Below, in pieces: positions 47,201-57,427 of a DNA stretch of 64,000 nt. The stretch spans positions 37,220,698 through 37,284,697 of the forward strand of contig JAQNBH010000017.1 of assembly GCA_028752905.1 (NCBI GenBank), in the 5' to 3' direction. The DNA comes from Cladorhizidae sp. MBARI D1340-BT2. Its lineage: Eukaryota > Porifera > Demospongiae > Poecilosclerida > Cladorhizidae. A program made the position numbers and the translations under genes. The notes beneath the pieces were generated by a model that saw only the letters and a program-made list of their open reading frames with translations, was not told where the DNA came from and did no database searches. How positions within the stretch are numbered: position 1 is the first letter of the stretch; the number at the start of each line of letters is the position of its first letter.

Positions 47201-49141
47201 CAGGGGGACCTTTTCCAGCACGCCGAGCCGGACAGCCCTGTCCAGCCCTGCCTTCACCTCCTCCTGCCAGTGAATAGGTATGGTGATGGGGGTGTGACAT
47301 GGTTTGGGGACAGCGTTGGGGTCGATCTTCAGCGAGAGAGGGGGGCCGGACATCATAGGCAGAGGCTGGTGTTCGCACGTGTTGAATGCGCTGGATGCGT
47401 AGAGGTTGAGGAGATACTTCTCCAGCTTCTGTCTGTTTCCTTCTGTGGCTGGGAATGGCAGTGTCGTGGGCCTATCTGGTGGTGGGGATCTGGTGGGGCA
47501 GGAGCATGGGCGAGCCGCAGGTTGTGTCTGAGGTGCTGGTGGTTTGGCCTGCCGAGTTAGTGGTGGGCTTGTCCCGGTGGTTCCGGTGTCCCTAATCAGT
47601 GCCAGTGGTTGGCTGGTGATCTTGCCGTTCGGGGCTGGTGAACGCAGCGGGAATCCCAGATTAATTAGTCCCAGGTCGCTGCATGCTGACATGCTGAGGT
47701 AAAGCTTGGTGGCTACGGGACTAAAGTACACCATTTGACTCGTTTCCTTGTCTGTGTCTCTGGCTCTGATCCTGGTGAGTGCGGCTCCCATGATGGGCAT
47801 GGGGTTGCCACTGGCAGAGTTCATGGTGAGGGAGCTTGGGATGAGGTCTTGTGCACTGAGGTTGAGGTCACGCATGAGGGTGGGGCCTGCCAAGCAACTC
47901 TGGCAGCCGGTGTCGGCGAGGGCACTTGTGGTGAGGTTTCGCCGCTCTCTCCTGAGGGTTTGCCCGTGGGTCTGGAAGTCTGCTCGATGGGTGGAGACGA
48001 TGACGTTGAGGGTTGGTTGGGGTGGTGAGCGACGCTGTGCCCAGGTTTGGGATGCCTGGTCCCAGGTTTGGTGTGGCAGGGTGCCTTCCGTCATGTCACT
48101 GACCCTTTCCTGGATGGCACTCTCTTGCTCTGCTGTCTGCCAACACATCTGTGATGTGTGGTTGGGGCGGCCGCAGGATTGGCAAGTTTTGCCAAATGCA
48201 GGGCATTGGGTCCTCCTGATGGCCGTCCTTGCTCTGGTGCCATGGCCTTGGCGGCCGCAGAAGCAGCATGCTGTCTTGCTGTTCGGATGTGGTGTGGGCG
48301 TGGTTGTGGGCCATATGGGCGTGGCTGACCAGTTGGATTTGGGGTGCGTGGCTTTGGGTGGTGGGTGCTGCCGCTGGAGCTTATACCCACTATGCAGTGC
48401 ATCCCCCTGGTCTGCCTCATCATTGATGGCACTGTTGCTAGCTTGGGGTGGGGTAGTCATTGTGGTAAATGATTGCTTGCCTATGACCCTCACCATTATA
48501 AACTGTACCAGCTCCTCGACTGTCTGGTCTTTGTCTGGCTCCCTCAACAGGTCCGCCTGGATGTCGGGGTCGGCGAGGCCGACGCACAGTTGGTCCGCCA
48601 CTCTGTCCTCGCTCTGGCTGTTGACTATCGCACAGCCCGTGCATTTTCGGTCGAATCGACACACCTCGGCCTGGCCTCGCAGGCGGGCCACGAACGACCT
48701 GACGGTTTCGCCCCTGTCTTGAGTCATCCTAGAGAGCGTCACTCTGGCTGCCCTCTTGTTCTCCTCCTGCACTGCCATAGCTATGATGGCTGCCAGGAGG
48801 TCTGGCTCTGTGTATTCCCTGAGGGGCGTGGGGCCGGTGGCATTCATGGTGACTTCCCGGCGGAGCTTGGAGTCTAGGCATGCCAGCAGCTGGATGGTGA
48901 TATGTGGGGCAGCCAGGCTGGCTGCCTGCGAGTACTCTTTCCACCGGTTCAGGAAGTACTGCCACCCCTTCGAGGTTTCTCCGGCTGATAGCTCTGGTCT
49001 GGGGGTTTGGGTGGGCTTGAAGGAGGCTGCCTGACTGTGGTCCATCGAGATGTGGCCTGTCATGAGGGCTACTGCCATTCCTGGTTCTGTCCCCTCTGCT
49101 ATGGTGAAGGGGCAGCCGGCTTTGGGGCAGTTCGCTGCCAT
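44294..49141 (-). CDS. Gag-Pol polyprotein of Gypsy element D (1615 aa)
   Basis: A single open frame encodes the whole retrotransposition machinery. Residues 5-35 hold C-x4-C...H-x4-H spacing (CPKAGC, then GHISMDH). Gag covers about 40-290. A zinc region lies at about 292-333 (CCFCGRQGHGTRA, then CQSCGRPNHTSQMC). Protease has LADTGCQSC (410-412 DTG). RT has FDAWNGYHSV, a YIASGDAYT motif and a catalytic CIDD (767-770) in place of YxDD. RNase H has ATDWSKDGIG (Asp917). Integrase has an H2C2 finger (H1169, H1172, C1202, C1205) and a DD35E triad at D1233, D1285 and E1321. A proline-rich tail holds three SPGTPAPPPS-like repeats and ends RRSTRTIKPPQRYG. The start ATG is the first in frame, about 120 nt from the LTR. 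No frameshift separates gag and pol. It belongs to the Gypsy group with CIDD and ASGDAYT signatures. Confidence 0.95.
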   Translation of the reverse strand: MAANCPKAGCPFTIAEGTEPGMAVALMTGHISMDHSQAASFKPTQTPRPELSAGETSKGWQYFLNRWKEYSQAASLAAPHITIQLLACLDSKLRREVTMNATGPTPLREYTEPDLLAAIIAMAVQEENKRAARVTLSRMTQDRGETVRSFVARLRGQAEVCRFDRKCTGCAIVNSQSEDRVADQLCVGLADPDIQADLLREPDKDQTVEELVQFIMVRVIGKQSFTTMTTPPQASNSAINDEADQGDALHSGYKLQRQHPPPKATHPKSNWSATPIWPTTTPTPHPNSKTACCFCGRQGHGTRARTAIRRTQCPAFGKTCQSCGRPNHTSQMCWQTAEQESAIQERVSDMTEGTLPHQTWDQASQTWAQRRSPPQPTLNVIVSTHRADFQTHGQTLRRERRNLTTSALADTGCQSCLAGPTLMRDLNLSAQDLIPSSLTMNSASGNPMPIMGAALTRIRARDTDKETSQMVYFSPVATKLYLSMSACSDLGLINLGFPLRSPAPNGKITSQPLALIRDTGTTGTSPPLTRQAKPPAPQTQPAARPCSCPTRSPPPDRPTTLPFPATEGNRQKLEKYLLNLYASSAFNTCEHQPLPMMSGPPLSLKIDPNAVPKPCHTPITIPIHWQEEVKAGLDRAVRLGVLEKVPLGTPVTWCHRMVICTKKNGALRRTINFQPLNQHATRETHHCPSPFHHPRAIPRMMKKTIFDAWNGYHSVALAEGDKHYTTFITPWGRYCYLTAPQGYIASGDAYTARYDALITNVTNKTKCIDDALLWADDIEGSFYQAVRWLHICATNGITLNPTKFRFAEDEVEFAGFTVTPTEVRPADKFTAAIKEFPTPTNITDIRAWFGLVNQISYTFAMTATMLPFRDLLMPSTPFQWSDQLTEALAASKQHIYESIRAGVEIFDKGRPTCLATDWSKDGIGFWLTQKHCQCPSRDPFCCRDGWRVTLVGSRFTHAAESRYTPVEGEALAVADALDKPRHFVLGCRDLTVAVEHKPLLKLFGDRCLEDIPNPRLRNLKEKTLRYRFRMVYIPGARNLTSDALSRHPSGTRTPARLHLPDDLPAPGPNCSTLALADDDGLSSAMCTAISATPINWEQLQTATTADQSLQDLMLVIEAGSPNKRDLLPVGIQAYFHVITDLTIVDDVVCLGDRLIIPSSLRQACLATLHTAHQGTSGMTARAKASIYWPGLTADIAATRSRCHICNGNAPSQPHMPPITPEEADHPFEHLHTDFFHHEGSVYLVLVDRFSGWPIVSQASSGATGLIPVLRETFATFGIPATLTTDGGPEFTAHATKDLLASWGVHHRTSSAYHPHANNRAETGVKTVKRLITGNTDPGGALNSAFFKALLTYRNCPCPDTRTSPAMCLFGRPTRDLLPTLPTRLQQPTQEGATQQIRLTALEKRQSLGKIRWTEHTKNLSPLIRGDRVLVQNQTGHHPTKWDSTGMVVEVMQYHQYQVRMDSNGRLTTRNRQYLRRNTFPIPPPDHPLPSPGTPAPPPSHPSPGTPAPPPSHSSPGTQAPPPSQPLPIIPATSTSQPLPGSLEPTTQRQPTTTPATTRTYAAVAGTQNHRDNLPPLAPKTLAKIPPPPPKPTNPDQTLRRSTRTIKPPQRYGQAP

Positions 49142-49249
49142 AAGGTGGGCGGGCGTTAATTGGAGAAGTGAAAATCGGTCTCCAAAGCGTCCTAAACTCT
49201 AGTCAGCACTCCTGCTGGTGAGGCACACTGTCTAGCTGGATATACTAGA

Positions 49250-49265
49250 GAGTTAGAGCACGCAT
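49250..49265 (-). promoter_or_regulatory. Self-complementary primer-binding site of element D
   Basis: Immediately inside the 5' LTR the minus strand reads TGCGTGCTCTAACTC. It does not start with TGG, so it is not a standard tRNA site. Including the last LTR base, its first 15 bases (49251-49265) are the exact reverse complement of 49333-49347 inside the same LTR (AGTTAGAGCACGCAT in mRNA sense). This is the layout of self-primed Tf1-like elements, where the 5' end of the mRNA folds back to prime. The priming itself is inferred. Confidence 0.72.
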
Positions 49266-49491
49266 AGTTAAATGCAATGCACCTTCTCATTCATGGATCA
49301 AACTGGATAATAAATCGATATGATGTTCAGAGATGCGTGCTCTAACTAAAGTGTATGACAAGGGGCATGCGCATGGTAAGGGGTCGCTAACATGGTAAGG
49401 GATCACTAACATGGTAAGGGATCGCTATAACAGGGAGGTACATGATACAAGGTGTGTGCATGGAATGAATAGTTTAGATGATTATTGTCTA
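49265..49491 (-). repeat. 5' LTR of Gypsy element D
   Basis: 227 bp. On the minus strand AGTTAGAGCACGCAT lies 144 bases from the LTR start, preceded by TTT as in an initiator-like TTTAGTT. A transcription start there would give an mRNA 5' end complementary to the primer site. No clear TATA box was seen. Confidence 0.88.
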
Positions 49492-50021
49492 ATTATGGCC
49501 ACATTCTCCTATATGCTCCAGGAATATCTGAAGAAAGAGACTTATAGCTTTGGAGAATGATGGAGAATTGGTGGTCAGAGCCTTTTTTGCAATAGCATGT
49601 GTTCAGCCATTTCTATGCTGTAGCTTCGAAGTCTGTTCAGAGACTCCATCAACAATGTTGGCTACTATTTCTCACACATCTCACTGCTTGAGGCCTTGCA
49701 GGAGAAGTATGTAACCAGCATTCTGTATTTGGGAAGATTGTAATAATTCTGGGTCAAATAGATCGCAGTGATACTCTTGTGCCTCCCCGCTAAAAAGTTT
49801 TCTTGGCCTGGGTCAAGAAGCTTGCTGTCGAGTCGGATCTTGGTTTATGTATTCGGCTCTGAGGTGGATGTGACCTCATCAGGAGATTTCATGGTGAAGA
49901 AGTCTGTGTCCAACAGGTGATAGAGATCTTAGAAAATAGCATATTTTCCCTGGTCTCTCGACATTGCGTAGATCATCAGTTCACAATGCAGTGACTAGTT
50001 CTTCAAAAGCAGGTTGGTCTG
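49492..50021. other. No gene recognised
   Basis: Begins with the second copy of the element D target site (ATTAT). AT-rich, nothing recognisable. Confidence 0.4.
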
Positions 50022-50670
50022 TGTGACGGAAAGTCGTCCTTCTGCTGAAACATACACGTTAACTGTTCAGTCAGATCCACACTTTCGTCCGACACCTGGG
50101 ACCTATTCCTAGCCACCTGCTAGAAATTTTATCCCAAGCCGAACTCAGTATCTATCCCCGAGATACTGGCTACCCACTTGAAACAAGTATGTTATATATT
50201 AAATACAGATAGAGAATCACACATACACAGTGTCAATCAACACTATCAACAATCTCCATCAAAGTTCTTACAACAGTTCTTAAAGTTCAACATATCAGGT
50301 ATCAGTTCTTTTGGGCATAGGCCATAGCGTGTTTCTATCTTATACATAGTCTCCTTTTATACTCTTTCTATCAGTTCAGTTTGACATCACTGGTCTCCTT
50401 GCCAACCTGTGGATTGGACCAATCATCTTAACTTGGGTCAGCCCATGTCACAGGCTCCTCAGTCAGGCGAGTGTTCCTGCTTGTTGTCTGTGATGTGGTT
50501 GTGGCTTGTTTGTTCCATGAGTGGCTTGTTCTTTCACATGTATATGTCCCTTTGTTAATACCACAGATAATGATGTTCTGTTGTCAACACCACCTGCTGG
50601 TTCTGCCACTGTCAGGTGAGAGTATTTCACTGACAGTCTGGCTAAATACCATGTTGAGATAATCCCTACA
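50022..50670 (-). repeat. LTR of a third Gypsy element (remnant, element B-like)
   Basis: It starts TGTGACGG and ends CCTACA, giving TG...CA ends and a 649-bp length close to the LTRs of element B. Its layout is also similar, with ttcttac, cagttctta, tttttatac-like and cagtttga blocks in the same order. A TATAAAAGG box on the minus strand lies at 50353-50361. A purine tract (AGTAGAGGGAGGGGA, minus) abuts its right side at 50671, so this is the 3' LTR of a minus-strand element. The 5' LTR was not found. Confidence 0.62.
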
Positions 50671-51000
50671 TCCCCTCCCTCTACTCTGGCCTCTCCAAGG
50701 AGTTCAAAAAGAAAAATTAACCACTGCAGCTCCAACCATAAAATCAGAACATCAAGAAGGAAGGCAAGAGGCTCTAAAAAATCTTGTCTCAAGTATAAGT
50801 GGAGATTCATTATAGACTTTTCTTGAAACACCAAAGAGAAAAATGTGGCAGTCTTCTACGCAACTACAGCAGCTGTTAGTCAAACTGGGTCAGATACATG
50901 GTAGGCACCTGGCACCGAAGTGCCACTGTTGAATATAGATAAGGGTTGATTTAGGTGGTCAATTAAGCACTGAGAGTAATTAATATTTTACTAGTCTACA
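50671..51000 (-). pseudogene. Internal remnant beside the third Gypsy LTR
   Basis: PPT-like tract followed by short open minus frames (for example 50834-50671), too decayed to assign to a domain. It probably belongs to the element whose 3' LTR is at 50022-50670. Confidence 0.35.
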
Positions 51001-51002
51001 TG

Positions 51003-51115
51003 CATAAATAAGTGTATCCATCTGTCTGTCTGCAATATGTGTGTGCATATGTGTGTGTGTGTGTGTGTTTGGGTGTGTGTATGTGCAAGTGTGTGTGTGT
51101 GTGTGTTTGTGACTT
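51003..51115 (+). repeat. GT-rich microsatellite
   Basis: GT runs with cat, ttg and atg interruptions, densest at 51040-51113. Confidence 0.9.
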
Positions 51116-52004
51116 ATGATTAAGCCATTTTTCAGCAAGTCACATATAACTGGAAACCTCTTGACCCAAGTAAGGTTTGAACACACTTAGAGACCTTTAG
51201 TCCATTCCCTGTGACTTTAAAACAGAGATACTGCATTGCCACAGAAGTACAATATCAGGGTCAATTAAGGGCGAAGGTCTTTTGACCAGTTGACCATAGA
51301 GCAGGATTACAATATAGCGAGATAGAGAAAGGATTTATAAGGGCAACCTCCCCTGTCCAGACTTGTGGATGCCTGACCACATCTATAGCCTCCACTCAAA
51401 CTCAATATACCACCATCAGGATGTGGTATCATGCTCTGATTACTCATTTCCCTAGAGTTCATGTCTGTGACCATCTTTACTGTAGGGGCCATCTCAGCAG
51501 TGCCAAGTTTGGTCTGTCAAATTGTCTGCCGTGCTTATTTGTCCATGTGTTGTCAGGAGTGTCTGCCTGACATCTCCTTCCCACTGCGGGGGTCAGCAGT
51601 AACCACTCACAGGGTCTTAGCCATGCCCCACTTCAGCAATAGGAATTGCATCCTATGACCAGGCTGCATGCTACTGCCTTTGGCACTGCAAGTTACCTAC
51701 AATGGCATATGGTGGATCCTTCACTGGGTATAACTGGGGGAGTGTATGTCAGCTATCTACTACCTCTGTTGCAGGGAGGTAATTGACTAACTTGATATAG
51801 CTACCCAGTGGGGGGTCTCCCACTACTAAGGTCACCGTTGAGGTTTCAATAATTCCTTTTACTATCCGTTTTAGTATCCTGTGGGAACCAAGAGTGTTAG
51901 TACTTTTCTAGTGCTTCAACAATAGCGAGGCTCCACTATAGCCCTTGTACTTTCATACCCATCCCTTCAGTGAGGAATAGGGGTGGAAGGTAATGAAAGA
52001 GTTT
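51116..52004. other. No gene recognised; possible retroelement debris
   Basis: The minus strand near 51720-51830 gives GDPPLGSYIKLVNYLPATEV and LPQLYPVKDPPYAIVGNLQC, a protein-like stretch with stops. I cannot assign it. Confidence 0.35.
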
Positions 52005-52545
<541 letters not shown>

Positions 52546-52688
52546 CTTATTTTACTTATTTTACTTATTTTACTTATTTATTATTGTTTATTTTTGTTTG
52601 CTTATTATTATTATTATTATTTTGGTTATTTCCTTCTTATTATTATATTTATGAAATGAGCTCTGGCGATGTGTGGTGGGTGGGAAGC

Positions 52689-52934
52689 ATAAATGCTAGC
52701 ACTGGCTCGTGACACTGGAAACACCCAGGTAGATCTAATGCTAGCACTGGCTCGTGACACTGGAAACACCCTGGTAGATCTAATGCTAGCACTGGCTCGT
52801 GACACTGGAAACACCCAGGTAGATCTAATGCTAACACTGTCTCATGAAACTGGAAACACCCAGGTAGATCTAATGCTAGCACTGGCTCGTGACACTGGAA
52901 ATACCCAGGTAGATCTAATGCTAGCACTGGCTGC
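52689..52934 (+). repeat. 45-bp minisatellite (5.5 copies)
   Basis: The unit starts aatgctagcactggctcgtg and ends cccaggtagatct. It is 15 codons long, so one plus frame reads MLALARDTGNTQVDL repeatedly. Copy four differs at several sites (taacactgtctcatgaaact). No start or stop context suggests a gene. Confidence 0.93.
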
Positions 52935-53777
52935 CAAAGCTCTGCTCTGAACCAGACTGGGACTGCACATGGTCTGATTTATACTTGGGCAGAGAAGATG
53001 AGGTAGAAGAAATTTAAAGATTGGGAGGTGGAAGTGGAGAATAGGAACAATATGTATTGGAATAGGTTGGCGAATGGCACATTCAAAGGTATGTGAGATA
53101 TGAGGTCAAGGTATAGATTAGAGTGGTACAGCTGAACAATTGCACGATAAGATGACACATGGATTTTCTGGAAATGACAAAATTGTTTGTGTGACTGAAG
53201 TGAATATGAATCAGTTTTATGTTGAAAGTGAGAAATTTTAGTATTGACAACAAGCACTATTAGCAGACGTGAACAGAGTGGGATGGAATTTGAATAGAAG
53301 ACAGTTGGAACAGGAGAGAGTGGGATAAGAACATAGGATTGGGGAGCAGGATGAAGGAGTGGTGACATGTTACATAGGCAAATGGTGGCAATGGAGGAAA
53401 GAGTTGTTACTATAAGGTGAGTAGTAGAGCAACCACTCCCCACATGTGGAGACTCAAGCATATTTCTCTATTGCATTTTTGCTATTAAAAAAAAAAAGTA
53501 TTCTCTTCTTTCCACTCTTTATGCATATATTGTGATGAATTATGTGATGGCTCTTATGAGCTCAGCACTGAGTAACAAACAATTGCTAGGCTCTGAGTGG
53601 TGAGCTGAAGAACCCTTTCTTTCCTTTTTTATATTATAAGTGTACATGCATGTTACTTACAGATGCCTGACGTATAAATGGTTGCACCCTAACACAAAGG
53701 ATACAACAATATGGCAATATGGTTAAAAGATGAATTTGTTATGAGAAAGTGCTTGTGCTCTGATGGATTTGTCTGAG
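52935..53777. other. Unassigned; one 160-codon open frame
   Basis: A minus frame at 52979-53461 is open for 160 codons and is rich in Ser, Leu, His and Thr, with no recognisable motif. It may be chance. The rest is AT-rich. Confidence 0.3.
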
Positions 53778-56542
53778 TAGAATTTTCCCCTAAGATTCTA
53801 TTCTCGGATTCTCATACAAGGTACCTATTATTATTTCACAATTACACTGAGATTCCCAATAATAGCCCATTATGCTCAATTATTCTCAAAATTATTGTCA
53901 ATTATTCTCAAGATTATTATCATTAATAATGCAACATGTGGGGGCGGTTCTGCTAAAAAAACGTCTGTTGACTTTGACTGCCCATAACTTTTTTTATAAT
54001 TGGTTTGTGTAGATAATATTATGCTCAAATTGTTGCTTGTTCTATGTGCTTTCCAATAATATATAAAATATCTCTAGAAACATGTTTTGTCAGAAGATGC
54101 ATGCAGAAACATCCAAGGCAGGACCCTCCTCCTCTTGGCCGACCCCCACTATACTCACACTCAGACGTTTTTTTACCAGTTTGGGGTGAACAACCTCTTT
54201 AGAATCATGGTTCCGATAGTTATATTGTAGCATAAGTGAAGCTTGTACATAATCTTCCAAAGAAACTGTTTGTTGCTCACTAAAATAATTAGCTAGCAGA
54301 GAAAACACTCTCTCTGCTGCAGCAGATGTACAACTGTTAGAGCACAGGGGAAGTTCAGATTTGTGTCTTCTCCACCATAGTAGCTTGTCAATATCTGCTG
54401 ATAATCCATTGGCTTTAGCCATATAAAGAGCTAACTCGCTCATGATAGTGTCGGTATCAAGAAAAGGAATGACACGGAGATTTTCTATGTCATTACTGGT
54501 GGGTTTTAGCTCGTTAATTTTGGTAAGATCGAAGTAGCGAATATACCGAAAGACCAAAACTGCTTCTTTCAGGTCACTTCCAAATGTTTTGTGGAAATAA
54601 TCATATGCAGGCTTGGCACATGCTTTAGCATAGTCAATTAGCTGCTGTAGCTGATTATTGTTGCTGGATAACTTGCTTGCAACTGCATTTGTATTAGGAT
54701 AATGCATCGTTGAAATAGCAGCCTGAAGCATGCTAACTTCCTCAAAAGCAGTAAAGGCAAGTGGCCCATCCCCTTCTAGTCGATATGTAGCTTTAACAAA
54801 TGCTTCTCCCACATCAATGGTAATAGCTAGTTCAATTTGTTGTAATTTTCGATATTTGCCAGCATCAGAAAGTATTTCTTGAAGCCTAATCTTCGACGGT
54901 GGAAGGTCATCACTATCAAGAAATGAAGGTAAATCCCCATCCCCAAATGTGTCGTGAAGATGTTTAATAACCTCCCGCACTTAGACCACCAGTGAGTGAC
55001 AGAGTATATAGGAAGGAGGTGAGATACCTGTTTTAGTCTTCCATGCCAGCTTGGTTTTTGGGCTCCTGGAAAAAAGGCCAATCCAGCCTTTCATAAACTC
55101 ATCCAGTATTTGCGTTCTCATGTGTTCCCCAACATGATCAAGAGGGCGAGCAAAACATCCAATATCGACGAGTTAAGGGTAAACAATACTCAAGGTGCGA
55201 ACTGCAGTGTTGTCAGATGCACAGTACACATGCAAGCTAACAGCATGTTTGGTGCAATACTTTGCTCAATAGATAAGCATACAATCAACTGATGAGCAAG
55301 TTCCTCTCCAGTTAGGCTCTTTGCTGGGAGCATAAGTCTAACCACAAGCTGCTTAATATTAAACTGCTAATCAACAAAACGTAGTAGAATTACCAGTGCC
55401 TCACAAACATGAGTAGTTCCATCAAAAATCACTGATACTTGCTTTTCGTTGATTTGAGCTTTTACACTAACCAATTCTTGATGATGAATAAATGGTATCA
55501 GCTGACGTAGATTCTGGGTGCTGGTGAGTTGAAATGCAGTTTCTTTGAAAACCTCACAAAAGCAGTCAATTTTATTGATAGGTACACCTGCCTTCATAAA
55601 AACTGTTACTACTTTAATCCGAAAAATGCGAACAGATTCAGGAAGGGTTTCTCCAACTGGTTGGGCATCTTTACTATAGCATGTCAGCCATATTTCTTTC
55701 TCTCTTATCTTTTGTTACCAAACGTTTTTCCCCAGTATCATGCTTTGACGACTGTAGGTGTTTACATAATACACTTTTTTGAGTGAAAGAGTCTCCCTGC
55801 ATGCATTACAAAATAATTTCCCCAAAGTTACACTCAAACATTCCTTGGGGAATTCTTTTACTCTCTGTGATGAGTCAATATAGTTTAGCTCAGCAACTAC
55901 AGCTCCCTTGGCCCGCTTTTTCCCTTTTGGAGGATTTGCTGTTATCTTCCTCTTTCTTGACAAATCAGAAGCACTTAAGTATGTCTACAAGACTAGTAGT
56001 AGTTATATTCACTTCTTCTGGAACAATAGTTTCTTCTGGTTCAGAGTTGGAGGCCATAATAATGACTCCATAATAATGACTCCAGCATCCACAAGCAGCT
56101 CCAGAAGCTCGTTAACGATCACCAGGATGACTGGGATGAACTTATAGAATGAAAACATCATGTTGATAACAATGAATATGCAAACATCCTGGTGATAACA
56201 ATGAATATGTATTTGGAATGATCATTAGCTGCCATCTTTCACACAGATTCAGAATACACAAGCAGGTGGCCTTGCATCATGTGATTCTCATGTCCATGGC
56301 AAGCAGGTGCCTGTGGTTTGTCAACTTGTCACTATGTGCAATATATGGTCTGTCAACTTTCATTATGTGCAATACCTATGTGGTCTGTCAAAATCTGAAG
56401 CTAGTCACTTATCACAGCTGCTATCCTTATTCCTTGAGTGTTGTTATTGTTAGGATTCTCAAAATGTTCCCTATTATTCCAGCATTATTCTTGGATTCTT
56501 AAGCATACCTATTATTCTCAAAATTATGCTAGCATAATTTAT
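53778..56542 (-). mobile_element. hAT family 2 element, long copy (decayed)
   Basis: The left end reads TAGAATTTTCCCC. The right end (56505-56542), read in reverse, begins TAAATTATGCTAGCATAATT. Both ends match those of the 0.4-kb element at 23646-24054. The interior carries a broken transposase (54090-56057). ATTATGCTAGCATAAT near the right end is a perfect palindrome. The target duplication could not be fixed. Confidence 0.78.
54090..56057 (-). pseudogene. hAT transposase (family 2), broken
   Basis: It starts MASNSEPEETIVPEE. After frame changes a BED-type zinc finger appears (FCNACRETLSLKK, then HLQSSKH, at about 55860-55730). Next comes the core: KQVSVIFDGTTHVCEALVIL with the catalytic Asp (open 55597-55367), then HVGEHMRTQILDEFMKGW. 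The largest open piece (54980-54090, 296 codons) ends with TSAAAERVFSLLANYFSE followed by LEDYVQASLMLQYNYR, the hAT dimerisation motif. Stops near 54981 and several frameshifts make it inactive, but the last third is unbroken. Confidence 0.82.
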
Positions 56543-57427
56543 ACCGTACTGAAGGGAAGACCACGACCATGCAGAAGTTTACAACAACTTCAGACACTAT
56601 AAAGAAGGTCATCAAGTAATGACGGAATTATTGGAGTACTAAAGGGAAGATCATGCAATGCAGTAGCTGCATGATTGACATATATTTTGCTCTCATGCTC
56701 TGTTTGTGTCTGGTACGTTCTTCATCGCTAACACATCTCTCCTATATCGATTTTTCTTTCCTCTATATTACCATGTAGCCTTTGTATTCACCATCTGAGA
56801 GAGCAACATCGGTGAAGAATTGGATAAGTTTGGTTTAGTTTCGTATATTCTTGTGACAATGGTGTCTCCACTATTATATATATAAGGAATTGAGTAGCTA
56901 TGTCATAATACAACTCCAGCAGATAGATCTTTCATCAGCCTTTTTTCTGGTAACCATGGAAACCCTCCTAAAATAGAAGAGTAGTCTCACACAGCCAGAC
57001 CCTTCACTAAATGATAATTTCAAATCACAGGTATAAATGTATTTGGAGCATCCAATTTTCCTGTTCTAATCACAAAAGTGAAGTCCGACTGCTTGAGACA
57101 AATCATTACCTGGAAATCATTCATGTATTATATACAATAATAAAACAACATGAGTTCTAACCAGGCATTGGTTTTCTAAAATTGTTATGAATATACATGA
57201 ATTATTTTATTTATTAAATAACAATATATATAGAGGACCTTTAACATCATGTAGCTACACTAGTATAATTTTGGTGTAGATGATATTAAATAAGAAGGGG
57301 TCCTCTTAATGTGATTTATACACATAATTATTATCACAATTCCCCCCCCCCCCCAATTAAGGTACATTCTTTTTTTATTCTTTTTGACAGGTCAATCCTG
57401 TTTCTATTCAGATTTTGGGGATGTTGT
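56543..57427. other. No gene recognised
   Basis: AT-rich sequence. A segment of roughly 85 bp (tactgaagggaaga at 56548, tactaaagggaaga at 56637) is imperfectly repeated. A C homopolymer lies near 57342-57354. Confidence 0.45.

Larger units (their letters stand above)
44049..49491 (-). mobile_element. Gypsy element D, intact, probably young
   Basis: A 5443-bp element with LTRs at 44049-44256 (3') and 49265-49491 (5'), a PPT, an unusual self-complementary primer site and one uninterrupted gag-pol frame. The LTRs differ by only two substitutions and one 19-bp repeat unit. The 5-bp target duplication is perfect. The body is clearly richer in GC than the surrounding sequence, and the codons follow that bias, unlike elements A and B. 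LTR termini are TAG...CTA on the plus strand, not TG...CA. Confidence 0.93.

Noticed and set aside
47748..48722. 324-codon plus-strand frame and other plus frames inside element D
   Set aside because: They are antisense shadows of the GC-rich 1615-codon polyprotein and have no recognisable domain.
52693..52950. 85-codon frame with a 15-residue repeat as a gene
   Set aside because: The unit length is a multiple of three, so an open frame is expected; both strands are open.
52979..53461. 160-codon minus frame as a gene
   Set aside because: No motif, low-complexity composition and no neighbouring exon signals; kept only as an unassigned note.
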